Shown piece after piece: positions 43,660 to 52,597 of a DNA stretch of 64,000 bases. Every line of letters begins with the position of its first letter. Within the stretch, counting starts at the first letter, position 1. The stretch is from Domibacillus indicus (GTDB lineage: Bacteria; Bacillota; Bacilli; Bacillales; Domibacillaceae): positions 1 through 64,000 of the forward strand of contig NZ_LAJB01000011.1 of NCBI RefSeq assembly GCF_000970685.1. Direction: 5' to 3'. The position numbers and the translations under genes were made by a program. The notes beneath the pieces were generated by a model. That model saw only the letters and a list, made by a program, of their open reading frames with translations. It made no database searches and had not been told where the DNA came from.

Positions 43660-44358
43660 TTAAAAATAATTTTTTTGCAGGAAATCTACTTTCTCTTTTG
43701 TAATAATTGCTTTTTCGTTTATCCCTTCAAATGTGACGGTGTACGAGTTTTTCGCATAAAGTGAAAAGTTTTTTACGTAGTGAATATTAATGATAAACGA
43801 ACGGTGCGACCGGATAAAATCACGTTCCCGCAATTCTCCTTCCAGTTCATTTAACGTCATATAGGTTTTAATCGGGCCTGATTTTGTGTAGATCGTTGTT
43901 GAACGGCCCGACCGCTCAATCAATATAATTTCTTTTTTCTGAACAATATGAATATCATTTTTTTGTTTTAAATAAAGCCGGCCGGTCATTTCGGCTGACC
44001 GCGATTTCTCAATCAGCCTTTCTATCGACTGTGTCAGCCGTTCTTTTGTGTAGGGCTTCATAATGTAATCATGGACATTCAGCTCAAACGCGTGAACTGC
44101 ATAGCCGCTTGTTCCCGTTACAAAGATAACCGCTATGCTGAGCGCATGTGAATGGATAATATCCGCCAGCTCATAGCCGGATAAATTCGGCATTTCAATA
44201 TCCGCAATAAGCAGATCAATGGTTTCTTTTTTTATTTGTTCATATGCTTCTTCGGCAGACAGCGTCGAAAAGACGATTTCCGTATCCGGAATAGCGGTAA
44301 CGATCGCCTGCAGCTTGTCCAGGTCAATTGCCCGGTCATCTACCAGTCCAATTTTCAT
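43660..44358 (-). CDS. natR: NatR-like LytTR response regulator
   Basis: A 232-residue regulator: receiver domain (about 1-120, phosphorylation site D53 in LLIADIEMP) and a LytTR DNA-binding domain (about 135-230; ILIERSGRSTTIYT, FIRSHRSFIINIHYVKNF). It probably activates natAB by binding the direct repeat at 44421-44453. Confidence 0.88.
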   Translation of the reverse strand: MKIGLVDDRAIDLDKLQAIVTAIPDTEIVFSTLSAEEAYEQIKKETIDLLIADIEMPNLSGYELADIIHSHALSIAVIFVTGTSGYAVHAFELNVHDYIMKPYTKERLTQSIERLIEKSRSAEMTGRLYLKQKNDIHIVQKKEIILIERSGRSTTIYTKSGPIKTYMTLNELEGELRERDFIRSHRSFIINIHYVKNFSLYAKNSYTVTFEGINEKAIITKEKVDFLQKNYF

Positions 44359-44420
44359 ACTCTTCCCTCTCCATCCCGTATTGTTTTTAGTTTACCATTT
44401 TTATGTATAGCATGGTTCTT

Positions 44421-44453
44421 TTCGCGACAGAAAACGGACAATTCGCGACAGAA
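44421..44453 (+). promoter_or_regulatory. Direct-repeat operator for NatR
   Basis: TTCGCGACAGAA occurs at 44421-44432 and again at 44442-44453, 21 bp apart (two turns of DNA). It is just upstream of the natA -10 (TATGAT near 44480), whose -35 is poor, and it overlaps the -35 of the divergent natR promoter. Confidence 0.75.
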
Positions 44454-44522
44454 GGGAAGATTCATTCTTTTCTTTTTTGTATGATAATTTCAAGAAACAA
44501 AACAGACCGGGAGGGACAATAG

Positions 44523-45275
44523 ATGATTTACATTGATGGTGTCACGAAAAAGTTTCAGGATAAAAAGAAGTCAGTAACTGCTCTTAAGCACATATCTTTT
44601 ACTGTAAAAGAAGGCCAGGTGGTCGGCCTGCTTGGCGAAAACGGAGCCGGAAAAACAACATTGCTTCGCTCTATCGCCACACTTTTAACACCGACAGAGG
44701 GTTCTATTGAGGTAGCCGGCTTCGATACAGTGCACAAGCCGGACGAAATCAAAAAACGAATAGGTGTTCTTTTCGGCGGGGAGACCGGGCTGTACGACCG
44801 GCTCACAGCGCGGGAAAACCTGCTGTACTTTGCTTCTTTATACGGCTTAAGCAAGCATAAAACAAAAGTCCGCATAGATGACCTTGCTCTAAAATTCGGC
44901 ATGCGTGATTACCTGGACCGGAAAGTCGGCGGCTTTTCAAAAGGAATGCGCCAAAAAGTCGCGATTGCACGGACCCTGATTCATAATCCTGATATTATTT
45001 TATTCGACGAGCCGACAACCGGCCTTGATATCACCTCTTCTAATGTCTTCCGCCAGCTCGTTCACCAGCTGAAGCGCGAAGGAAAAACAATCGTATTCTC
45101 AAGCCATATCATGGAAGAGGTCGCCATGCTTTGTGACTCTGTTGCAATGATGCATAAAGGAGAGCTCGTCTGCCACGAGGATTTAGAAACACTTTACACC
45201 CTCGAAGGAAGCCGGGACTTAAATTACATCTTCATGTCGAAGCTAGTAAGGGGAGGAACGTATCATGCTTCTTAA
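44523..45275 (+). CDS. natA: NatA-like Na+-efflux ABC ATPase
   Basis: A 250-residue ABC ATPase with Walker A GLLGENGAGKTT, signature GGFSKGMRQKVAIAR, Walker B IILFDEPTTGLD and the switch histidine in FSSHIMEEV. It pairs with NatB for ATP-driven sodium export in B. subtilis. RBS GGGAGGG. Overlaps natB by 11 nt. Confidence 0.88.
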   Translation: MIYIDGVTKKFQDKKKSVTALKHISFTVKEGQVVGLLGENGAGKTTLLRSIATLLTPTEGSIEVAGFDTVHKPDEIKKRIGVLFGGETGLYDRLTARENLLYFASLYGLSKHKTKVRIDDLALKFGMRDYLDRKVGGFSKGMRQKVAIARTLIHNPDIILFDEPTTGLDITSSNVFRQLVHQLKREGKTIVFSSHIMEEVAMLCDSVAMMHKGELVCHEDLETLYTLEGSRDLNYIFMSKLVRGGTYHAS

Positions 45276-46422
45276 TATTTATTTAAAAGAATTGAAGGAT
45301 TGTTTCAGGGACCGGCGCACACTGTTACTCAGCGTATTTTTGCCTATTATCATGATGACCGGCCTTACACTGTTCTATGAAAAGCTTGTTTCGGATGGAA
45401 GTGACAGCACCTACACTTTAGCCGTTGATGAGTCATTTAAAGCAGAATCGGAACAAATTTTTGATACTTACCCGAATATTGAAATCCAGACCTCGGAAAA
45501 TCCTGAACAGCTGGTCGCAGATGGGGAGGCGCATGCTGCACTTGTTACAGATGGATCGTTTATGAAAAATATCGAAAATGGTACTCCCGCTTCCGTTTCG
45601 ATTATCGGAAACTCTTACAGCGAGAACTCGGCTTATGTAATCAATGCGGCAGCCGCTGCTTTTTCTGCACTTGAAAAAAACATTGTGCAGGAACGGCTTC
45701 AAACGGAAGGAGTCGACGCTTCACTTATTCAGCCATTTACAGTAGAGCAAAAAGAAATTTCTTCTGAAGATGGCACGATTAATTTACTGGCAATGCTGAT
45801 TCCGCTTATTATGGCCCTGGCAATCGGCGTTGGTGCTGGACCAGCTGCTTCTGATTTATTCGCTGGAGAAAAAGAGCGTAAAACGATGGAAGCTCTGCTG
45901 ATGACACCAGTGAACCGCACAACCTTGCTTATCGCCAAATGGCTCGTCATTTCCACTATTGGTGTATTGACCGGTTTCGTCACACTGCTTGTTGTTTCGC
46001 TGGAAATTGCTTTTCTAACCGAGAATTTAAGAGCTGCAGTTGATTTTGGCAATCAATTTATTGAAATTATCGGCTTTGCTTTACTGGTTACCATTGTATA
46101 TTCTATGTTTAACGCCGCCCTTCTCATGCTGACAAGCATTGCCGGGAAAACCATTAAGGAATCTCAAAGCTACAGTACGCCTGTTATGATGATTAGTATG
46201 TTTCCCATGATGATCGTTTCCAGCCTCGGTGTAAATGAATTAACAGTACAGCATTTTGCTGTTCCGATTTTAAATTTATTCAGTGTTTTAAAAGAGCTGA
46301 CTGTCGGAATCATTAATTATGAACATTTATTATTAATGATCGGTACCAACCTTCTTTGTGTGATTGCATTTTTGATCATCGGCCGCCTGCTGTTTTTAAA
46401 AGACAAATGGGTCATGAACTAA
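45265..46422 (+). CDS. natB: NatB-like Na+-efflux ABC permease
   Basis: A 385-residue ABC-2 permease. One helix at the N-terminus, an external domain (about 45-165), then five or more helices (about 170-380), including GPAASDLFAGEKERKTMEALL, the ABC-2 signature. It forms the membrane part of the NatAB exporter that protects against Na+ and some membrane-active agents. Confidence 0.88.
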   Translation: MLLNIYLKELKDCFRDRRTLLLSVFLPIIMMTGLTLFYEKLVSDGSDSTYTLAVDESFKAESEQIFDTYPNIEIQTSENPEQLVADGEAHAALVTDGSFMKNIENGTPASVSIIGNSYSENSAYVINAAAAAFSALEKNIVQERLQTEGVDASLIQPFTVEQKEISSEDGTINLLAMLIPLIMALAIGVGAGPAASDLFAGEKERKTMEALLMTPVNRTTLLIAKWLVISTIGVLTGFVTLLVVSLEIAFLTENLRAAVDFGNQFIEIIGFALLVTIVYSMFNAALLMLTSIAGKTIKESQSYSTPVMMISMFPMMIVSSLGVNELTVQHFAVPILNLFSVLKELTVGIINYEHLLLMIGTNLLCVIAFLIIGRLLFLKDKWVMN

Positions 46423-46425
46423 TAA

Positions 46426-46462
46426 AAAAGCTGTCTCTTGACAATGAAGAGACAGCTTTTCA
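46426..46462 (+). terminator. Terminator after natB
   Basis: Stem AAAAGCTGTCTCTT / AAGAGACAGCTTTT with loop GACAATG. The tail is TTTTCAC, so it may be a weak terminator. Confidence 0.7.
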
Positions 46463-46577
46463 CAATGTTGAAAGACAGAGCAGCCAATACATCATCATGC
46501 TGGAGGCACAAACGTTTACAAATAAGCTGGATTAATTCAGGGAAAATACAGGCAGCTCTTATTTCAACAAAAATGAA

Positions 46578-46612
46578 AGCTGCCTCTTCCGGAGAGGCAG
46601 CTTTTTTGTTTA
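46578..46612. terminator. Terminator between convergent natAB and ppaC
   Basis: Stem AAGCTGCCTCT / AGAGGCAGCTT with T runs on the plus side (TTTTTTG). It overlaps the end of ppaC and can serve both strands. Confidence 0.8.
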
Positions 46613-47542
46613 ACGGTTCTGCAGGATTTCTGTTAGAACAGGAACGATTTGTTTTTTTCGCGAAACAACGCCTTTTAGCAGCGCCTGGTTGTCTTCAAGT
46701 TTTACGTTGAATGCTTCTTCAACAGCTGATGTTTCCGCACCAATGGCCAGTCCAACTGAATCGCTGTTTAAGATGTCTGTTACTACAACAAGGAACAGAT
46801 CAAGCGTTTTTTCTACGATCGCATCCGTTACCGCTTCTTCAAGCTCTGCTTTCAACGCTAAAACGTCTGCCGGATCAATGGCATTGATTTGCGCGATTTC
46901 GACTTTTTTGCTGCCCATCGGGAATACTTTTGAATCAATGCCAATTAGTTCCGCTGCTGATTTACCGCTTAAATCCGCACCGGCTTTTAGCATTTCAAGA
47001 CCGTATTCGTCGGCATCAACGCCGGCAATTTGGGCTAATTCTTTCGCCGCTTTTATATCTTCCTCCGTGCATGTCGGTGATTTAAACAGCAGGGAATCTG
47101 AAATGATGGCTGAGAGCATAAGGCCGGCAATATTTTTTTCGATTTCTACACCATGTTCTTTGTAAAGCTTGTTTAAAATTGTCGTTGTGCAGCCCACCGG
47201 CTCCGCACGGTAATAAAGCGGATCTGCTGTTTCAAAGTTAGCGATGCGGTGATGATCAATAACTTCTAAAACACGCATATCTTCAATATCGTCAACGCTT
47301 TGCTGGCGCTCATTGTGATCTACTAAAATAACTGTATCAACTTCCGGTGACGCTTTTTCAATTAAGCGCGGAGCTTCTGCATTAAATGTTTTTAACGCGA
47401 ATTCTGTTTCGCCGTTTACATCACCAAGACGAACGGCCTCCACTTCAAAACCAAGCTTTGTTTTCAGATCTGCATATACAATTGCCGAGCAGATTGTATC
47501 TGTATCCGGATTTTTGTGGCCAAAAATAAATGTTTTTCCCAA
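46610..47542 (-). CDS. ppaC: Manganese-dependent inorganic pyrophosphatase PpaC
   Basis: A 310-residue family II pyrophosphatase that hydrolyses PPi to 2 Pi. The DHH domain has [18 protein letters not shown] and [11 protein letters not shown] (about 97), and the DHHA2 domain ends with [16 protein letters not shown]. Mn2+ is bound by the D and H residues of these motifs. No odd features. Confidence 0.96.
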   Translation of the reverse strand: MGKTFIFGHKNPDTDTICSAIVYADLKTKLGFEVEAVRLGDVNGETEFALKTFNAEAPRLIEKASPEVDTVILVDHNERQQSVDDIEDMRVLEVIDHHRIANFETADPLYYRAEPVGCTTTILNKLYKEHGVEIEKNIAGLMLSAIISDSLLFKSPTCTEEDIKAAKELAQIAGVDADEYGLEMLKAGADLSGKSAAELIGIDSKVFPMGSKKVEIAQINAIDPADVLALKAELEEAVTDAIVEKTLDLFLVVVTDILNSDSVGLAIGAETSAVEEAFNVKLEDNQALLKGVVSRKKQIVPVLTEILQNR

Positions 47543-47733
47543 TTGGTTTCCCTCACTTTATGTAGAGTATTCCGTTTCATTTTAACGCAAAACAAAAAAA
47601 GTTTCCTTACTTATCTTAAAGGATAGCAAAAAATTTATTACCTGCAAAAAGGATGGCATGTCAATGTTAAATTATTGTAAAGAGCAGGAAGAGAAGGCAG
47701 GGAATGCGAATTGTTATAGAACGGAGGTGCTTT

Positions 47734-49005
47734 ATGTCAAAAAAACACGGATGGAAATTGTTTTTTACGCTGCCTGTTTTGTCCTGGGCATTGTATGATT
47801 TTGCAAATACAATATTTTCGTCGAATATGACGACGATTTTCTTTCCCTTTTATGTACAGGAAATAGCCGGCGGCAGTGAGCGGCTCGATCAGCTGGCCAG
47901 TACATTTCTGTCGTATGCCAATGCCGCTTCAAGCTTTTTTCTTGTCGTTTTTTCTCCTTTATTTGGTGTATGGATTGACCGGAGCGGACGCAAAAAACGA
48001 TATGTTGCCGCCTTTGCGCTGGCTGCCATCGTTCTCACTGCGCTCATGGGTATCGTTGCTCCGCAGAACTTTGGCCAATTCAGCGGACTGCCGGCATCTT
48101 TTGCTTTTGTAGTGGTCCTGTTTGTTGCCGCCAAGTTCTTTTATCAATCAAGCTTAATTTTTTACGATGCGATGCTGCCGGATATTGGAACGAAAGAAAC
48201 AATGTCTGTTCTTTCCGGGTTCGGAGTGGCGGTCGGGTATATGGGCACGCTTGTCGGCTTGACCGTTTACCCGCTTGTCAGCGATGGCAATTATGCCGAC
48301 GCTTTCCTGCCGACAGCCGTTTTATTTTTTATTTTCACACTGCCTCTCCTGTTTTTCTATAAAGAAACACCAGGCCCCGTACAGGAAAAACGCCCATTTT
48401 TCTCCGGTTATCGTGATATTTGGGAGACCTTTAAGGATATGAAGCAGTACCGGCCGATCTTTTTATTTATGATTGTGTATTTTTTTATAAATGACGCGAT
48501 AGCCACTGCGATTGCGATGATGGCTGTTTACGCTAAAGCGATTGTTGGCTTTACATCCGGCGAATTTATTTTGCTGTATCTTGTGTCGACGGTCTCGAGT
48601 ATTATCGGTTCTTTTGTTTTCGGTTATGTTACCCGGGCATTTGGAGCCAGACGGGCGGTGTTTTATGTTGGACTTATTTTATTTTTCGCGCTTCTCCTCG
48701 GTACGTTTGCTTTGAACCAGCCAATGTTCTGGATAACCGGCAGCTTATTTGGCGTCGCGCTCGGTGCTGTCTGGGTGACGTCGCGTGTTTTTATTATTGA
48801 GCTTTCCCCTGAGAATAAGCGCGGCCAATTTTTTGGCTTATTTGCTTTTTCCGGCAAATTATCGGCCATTGCCGGACCGCTTATCTACGGGACAATTACT
48901 CTGCTTCTGGCCGATTACGGAGATATCGCCAGCCGGGCTGCTCTTTCTTCTTTAATGATCTTTGTACTGATTGGCCTGGTGGTTCACCGAAAGATTCCTG
49001 CGTAG
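47734..49005 (+). CDS. yxiO: MFS transporter of the YxiO/UMF1 (Atg22-like) family
   Basis: A 423-residue MFS protein with 12 transmembrane helices. The N-terminal PVLSWALYDFANTIFSSNMTT is typical of the UMF1/YxiO group related to yeast vacuolar Atg22. The substrate is unknown; amino acids or drugs are guessed in relatives. ATG 47734 has GGAGGTG, and the 10-codon extension upstream lacks an RBS. The 3' end overlaps the convergent uracil-DNA glycosylase gene by 54 nt. Confidence 0.87.
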   Translation: MSKKHGWKLFFTLPVLSWALYDFANTIFSSNMTTIFFPFYVQEIAGGSERLDQLASTFLSYANAASSFFLVVFSPLFGVWIDRSGRKKRYVAAFALAAIVLTALMGIVAPQNFGQFSGLPASFAFVVVLFVAAKFFYQSSLIFYDAMLPDIGTKETMSVLSGFGVAVGYMGTLVGLTVYPLVSDGNYADAFLPTAVLFFIFTLPLLFFYKETPGPVQEKRPFFSGYRDIWETFKDMKQYRPIFLFMIVYFFINDAIATAIAMMAVYAKAIVGFTSGEFILLYLVSTVSSIIGSFVFGYVTRAFGARRAVFYVGLILFFALLLGTFALNQPMFWITGSLFGVALGAVWVTSRVFIIELSPENKRGQFFGLFAFSGKLSAIAGPLIYGTITLLLADYGDIASRAALSSLMIFVLIGLVVHRKIPA

Positions 49006-49620
49006 TATGCGCAGCTTTTCCATATCCGAATGAATCAGCTCAAGCACGCTTCGATTATAAAAGATGGCGGCTGGATGAAAGGTAGGAAAAATCCGGTATT
49101 CCTTCTCCGTCCATTCATACTGCTCGCCATTGAGCCTTAAGACCGGCTGCATAAGCAGCTCGCCATGGCACTCGGACACTTTCTTGTCGTTTCCAACAAG
49201 CCTTTTTAAGCCGATGTTTCCCAGCGCCACAATAATAGGGGCGTGGACATGCTCAATTTCGTAATCAAGCAGCGGCGCATGCGCCAGTATTTCACGGCTT
49301 GTCGGCGCCCGGTTATATTTTCTTTTTATTTTTGTGCCATCCGGCCCGTTTTTCTCTCCCCACTTATAAGGACGGCTCCGGACGGCACTTGTAATGTAAA
49401 CCTCTTCTCTTGTCACGCCTGCTATCTCCAAAAACTTCATTAATTCTTTTCCCGCCCGGCCGCTGAATGGAATGCCGTTCCCAATTTCTGTTTCGCCAGG
49501 CGCTTCACCGACAAGCAGCAGTTCAGGATACTGCGGACCGCTTCCGTACACAAATCCTTCTACAGGGAATGGGGCGATACGTTTTTTTCCGAACTCTGCC
49601 AGCTCTTCTGGAATTCTCAT
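48952..49620 (-). CDS. Uracil-DNA glycosylase, family 4/5 type
   Basis: A 222-residue UDG-superfamily protein with the signature VGEAPGETEIGNGIPFSGRAG (in parts: GEAPGETE, PFSGRAG), a motif near THFHPAA-like FPTFHPAAIFYN at 190, and VYITSAVRSRP. Family 4 enzymes often carry four Fe-S cysteines; here only one or two cysteines are seen (C in MRIPE-region absent), so an Fe-S cluster is unlikely. It removes uracil from DNA. The start at 49620 drops a poor N-terminal extension (KNKEKERSDC). Confidence 0.82.
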   Translation of the reverse strand: MRIPEELAEFGKKRIAPFPVEGFVYGSGPQYPELLLVGEAPGETEIGNGIPFSGRAGKELMKFLEIAGVTREEVYITSAVRSRPYKWGEKNGPDGTKIKRKYNRAPTSREILAHAPLLDYEIEHVHAPIIVALGNIGLKRLVGNDKKVSECHGELLMQPVLRLNGEQYEWTEKEYRIFPTFHPAAIFYNRSVLELIHSDMEKLRILRRNLSVNHQANQYKDH

Positions 49621-49664
49621 ACAATCGCTTCTTTCTTTTTCTTTATTTTTCCCTCCAAACAAAA

Positions 49665-49691
49665 GAAAAAACCCCGCTTTTATACGGGGCT
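49665..49691 (-). terminator. Terminator after the DUF6612-like gene
   Basis: Minus-strand stem GCCCCGTAT / CGGGG region (AGCCCCG / CGGGGTT) with loop TATAAAAG, followed by TTTTTTC. It lies just before the UDG start. Confidence 0.8.
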
Positions 49692-49724
49692 GGCTGTTTT
49701 GGCCTGTACGCTTGTGAACCTGCT

Positions 49725-50600
49725 TTAAAGCTGCATTTCCTGCGCGCCGCTTACTACCTCTTCTGGCACAGTGATTGTCTCGACGCCATTATAGTTGCTG
49801 TAATCGGCATTCATAACCTGGTTCATTTCCATCTTTTCGCCTTCTATTTCCATCGTCATATCCATCATCATATCAACAGCGGTTGTTTGGAATGATTCTT
49901 TATCGATATTGATTGTGTAATCCACTTTTTCAATATTCATTGCTTTCATCATTTCGTCGAGCGCTGCCTGGCTTTCTTCTCCCCCAAGCTCGGGCATAAA
50001 CTGGGCCATCTGATCCTCGATTAGTGCATTGAATTTTTTACCGGATGCTGACAGCTTTAATACATACTCACTGTCAGTCTGTTCAAATGTAAAATCATCC
50101 TTAAATGCCTCAAGCTGTTTTAGCTGCTGGGACGGATCAGACTGCTGCTCACTCATTTGGGCTATTTGCTCATACATTTCAGATGGAAGCTTAACCCATT
50201 GTCCCGTGGTTTCATCGTTCATAAAAAAGCCCTGTTCCGTCATATACATTTCTGTATTCATGGCCTGCTCTTCTTCAGATCCCTCCATTTTCATTGTTGT
50301 GGTTCCTTTTTGATGAATCGCAAGAGGATCCATTGTAATATCCATATCCATAACAGATGCCGTTTCCATCGCCAGGTCCTGTGAAGGCTGATTCATTGAT
50401 TGATTCATATCAATTTTCGCACTTAAGCTTTTCGTTTCGCTGGATACTTCCATTGACCTGTCAAATACTTCTTCAAGCGTCATATCGCTTGTCTGTTCCT
50501 CAGTCGTTTCCGGTGTTGGTTCCGCTGTTTGTCCGCATGCTGCCAGGCCCATTGTCAGGACACCTGCTGCTGTTAGCTGTGCTAGTTTTTTCATGTGCAT
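49725..50600 (-). CDS. Methionine-rich lipoprotein (DUF6612-like)
   Basis: A 291-residue lipoprotein (signal MHMKKLAQLTAAGVLTMGLAACG with LAAC lipobox). The mature part has many methionines (DMDITMDPL, MNTEMYMTEQGFFMN, VDMMMDMTMEIEGEKMEMN) in a LolA-like beta fold. DUF6612 lipoproteins are widespread in Bacilli without known function. The high Met content could be for metal binding or oxidant scavenging (inference). Confidence 0.8.
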   Translation of the reverse strand: MHMKKLAQLTAAGVLTMGLAACGQTAEPTPETTEEQTSDMTLEEVFDRSMEVSSETKSLSAKIDMNQSMNQPSQDLAMETASVMDMDITMDPLAIHQKGTTTMKMEGSEEEQAMNTEMYMTEQGFFMNDETTGQWVKLPSEMYEQIAQMSEQQSDPSQQLKQLEAFKDDFTFEQTDSEYVLKLSASGKKFNALIEDQMAQFMPELGGEESQAALDEMMKAMNIEKVDYTINIDKESFQTTAVDMMMDMTMEIEGEKMEMNQVMNADYSNYNGVETITVPEEVVSGAQEMQL

Positions 50601-50690
50601 TTCTCTCTCCTTTTTCAGTTTCTACCCTTCCATACGGAGGAAAAGAAAGAAAAGTTTCGACAAATTCCCTAATTAGGAAAATTGAACCAC

Positions 50691-50722
50691 AAAGAAAAGG
50701 AAGGCGATTTGCCTTCCTTTTC
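50691..50722 (-). terminator. Terminator after the SDR gene
   Basis: Minus-strand stem AAAAGGAAGGC / GCCTTCCTTTT with a short AAATC loop, followed by CTTTG. Moderate U content. Confidence 0.75.
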
Positions 50723-50746
50723 CTAGACACCTGCTCAGATTTTCTG

Positions 50747-51526
50747 TTAAAGAAGCGATTCTACACCGTCCACGTAAACTACAGAGCCGGTTACATGGCT
50801 GGCTGCGTCGCTCGCCAGGTAATGAACGAGATCTGCTACCTGCTCCGGCTGTCCTGAACCGCCGGCAAGGGGCTGATTTCCTTCTGGATACTCAATAGGA
50901 ATCGTGATCTCTTTTAGCTTGTCTTCTTCTCTATTCGTACTTTCATCTATGTTGGTTTCGATCGCACCCGGGCAGACAATATTAACCCGGATTTTAAACT
51001 GGGCCAGCTCCACTGCAGCCATTTTGCCAAGGCCGACCTGTCCTGCTTTTGTTGTGGCATACGCGGAAAAGCCAAAATTTTTAAACGTGCGTGTTCCGTT
51101 AATGGATGAAGTGATAATAATGCTTCCGCCCTGTTTTTTCAAATACGGAATTGTATACTTCAAAGTTAAGAAAGTGCCTGTTAAGTTAGTTGTCATAACA
51201 GAATTCCAGTCTTCCGGATCTAAGTGCTCAAGTGGCGTAAACGTCCCGTTCTGGCCGGCATTCGCAAAGACAATATCAATTTTGCCAAATTTCTCAGCAC
51301 CTTCTTGAATGGCTTTTTCCATCTGCTCAGCGTTTGATACATCTGCAGTTACGTGCAATGCCTGGTCTTTCCCGATTTTTTGAACGAGCTCATCGGAATC
51401 TTCAGGGCTTCGATCCAACAAAATTATGTTCGCCCCTGCCTCGGCCATTTTTATGACGGCAGCCCGGCCAATCCCTGAACCGCCTCCTGTAATAAGTGCC
51501 GTTTTTCCCTTCAGTGATAGATTCAT
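50747..51526 (-). CDS. Short-chain dehydrogenase/reductase
   Basis: A 259-residue classical SDR with the cofactor motif TGGGSGIG (about 14-21), NAG in VFANAGQNG, the catalytic serine in ITSSINGT, and the YATTK catalytic pair. D38-like LLDRSP suggests NAD(H) preference. The substrate is unknown. It directly follows the lactonase gene (stop TAA adjoins ATG, with AAGGAG inside the lactonase end), so the two may act on one sugar-acid path. Confidence 0.88.
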   Translation of the reverse strand: MNLSLKGKTALITGGGSGIGRAAVIKMAEAGANIILLDRSPEDSDELVQKIGKDQALHVTADVSNAEQMEKAIQEGAEKFGKIDIVFANAGQNGTFTPLEHLDPEDWNSVMTTNLTGTFLTLKYTIPYLKKQGGSIIITSSINGTRTFKNFGFSAYATTKAGQVGLGKMAAVELAQFKIRVNIVCPGAIETNIDESTNREEDKLKEITIPIEYPEGNQPLAGGSGQPEQVADLVHYLASDAASHVTGSVVYVDGVESLL

Positions 51527-52528
51527 TTATTTATCTCCTTTCTTAATTAAACAAACTGGTTTGCTTACAGATACCCGCTGTCCTGTAAAAACAGGCAGTC
51601 CATTTTCTTCGATTTTAAACAAACAAATTTCATTTGAATCTTGAAAAGCGATAATTAAATACGGCTCGGTTTTTAGTGCGTAAAAGCTCCGCGGTGTTTT
51701 CCCGTCCAGCTTTACATGGCGGGGACGGGCAAGGCTTCCATCCGGTTCAACATCAAAAACCGCCAGGCCGTCCCATCCGCGAATGGACGCATATAAAAAC
51801 CTCCTATCAGGATCAAACTGCAAATCCGCCCCTGTATGTTCATCATTATAACCCGGCGGCAGCCCGGCCAGTGTGTCGAGATGTGTGATGGTGCCGTTAT
51901 CTCCGGTTTTGTAAACAGAAACAGTGGAATCAAGCTCGTTTATCACATAAACAATGGGCTTATCAGGATGAAAAAGTGACATCCGCGGTCCTGCTCCAGG
52001 TGCTGTTTGCACTTCTTTTACTTTCTCCATGTTGTTTTTATCATAAACAGCGAGTGTATCAGTACCGAGGTCGCAAACGAGCAAATGCCCTCCGTCTGGA
52101 AAAGGAGTAACAGAGTGAACGTGCGGCGCATCCTGCCGCTCTTCATTTGGGCCGCTTCCTTCATGCTTCGAAAAAGCAATTTTTGTTAAAGACTCACCAT
52201 TTCTCTCATATTTAGTCACAGACCCTCCATAATTCGCTGTCCATGCGTATGTACCCTCCGCGTAAATGTGGCAGGGCGCCATTTCCCCTGAATCGGCTGT
52301 TCCTTTCAGCTGAAGCCCTCCCGATTCAATGCGTAAAAGAGCCGCTTTGCCGTCCATTGATTCGGAGGCTGCGTACAAAAATCCATCTGCCTCTGCCAAA
52401 AACGATGGATTTTCAACACCGCTGTACCGTTCCCTTACCATAATCGTTTCAGCTTCCGTGTCAACGATCACCTTATAAATACCCGGTTCTTCCTTTTTTG
52501 CATAGCTGCCAGCCCAGAGTGTATGCAC
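51527..52528 (-). CDS. ykgB: Lactonase family beta-propeller (YkgB-like 6-phosphogluconolactonase)
   Basis: A 333-residue seven-bladed propeller of the YkgB/Pgl-type lactonase family, with GSYAKKEEPGIYKV, ENPSFLAEADGFLYAASE, DAPHVHSVTPFPDGGHLLV and GADLQFDPDRRFLYASIRG. Homologues hydrolyse 6-phosphogluconolactone, but some act on other lactones. Coupled to an SDR, it might act in an oxidation-then-lactone-opening sequence, which is inference. RBS GGGAGG before ATG. Confidence 0.85.
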   Translation of the reverse strand: MHTLWAGSYAKKEEPGIYKVIVDTEAETIMVRERYSGVENPSFLAEADGFLYAASESMDGKAALLRIESGGLQLKGTADSGEMAPCHIYAEGTYAWTANYGGSVTKYERNGESLTKIAFSKHEGSGPNEERQDAPHVHSVTPFPDGGHLLVCDLGTDTLAVYDKNNMEKVKEVQTAPGAGPRMSLFHPDKPIVYVINELDSTVSVYKTGDNGTITHLDTLAGLPPGYNDEHTGADLQFDPDRRFLYASIRGWDGLAVFDVEPDGSLARPRHVKLDGKTPRSFYALKTEPYLIIAFQDSNEICLFKIEENGLPVFTGQRVSVSKPVCLIKKGDK

Positions 52529-52597
52529 CCAGACATTCCTCCCTTTGCGTTTCGTTCATTCTTTCTTATTACCCTGTCTTTTTCATTTTCATACCTG

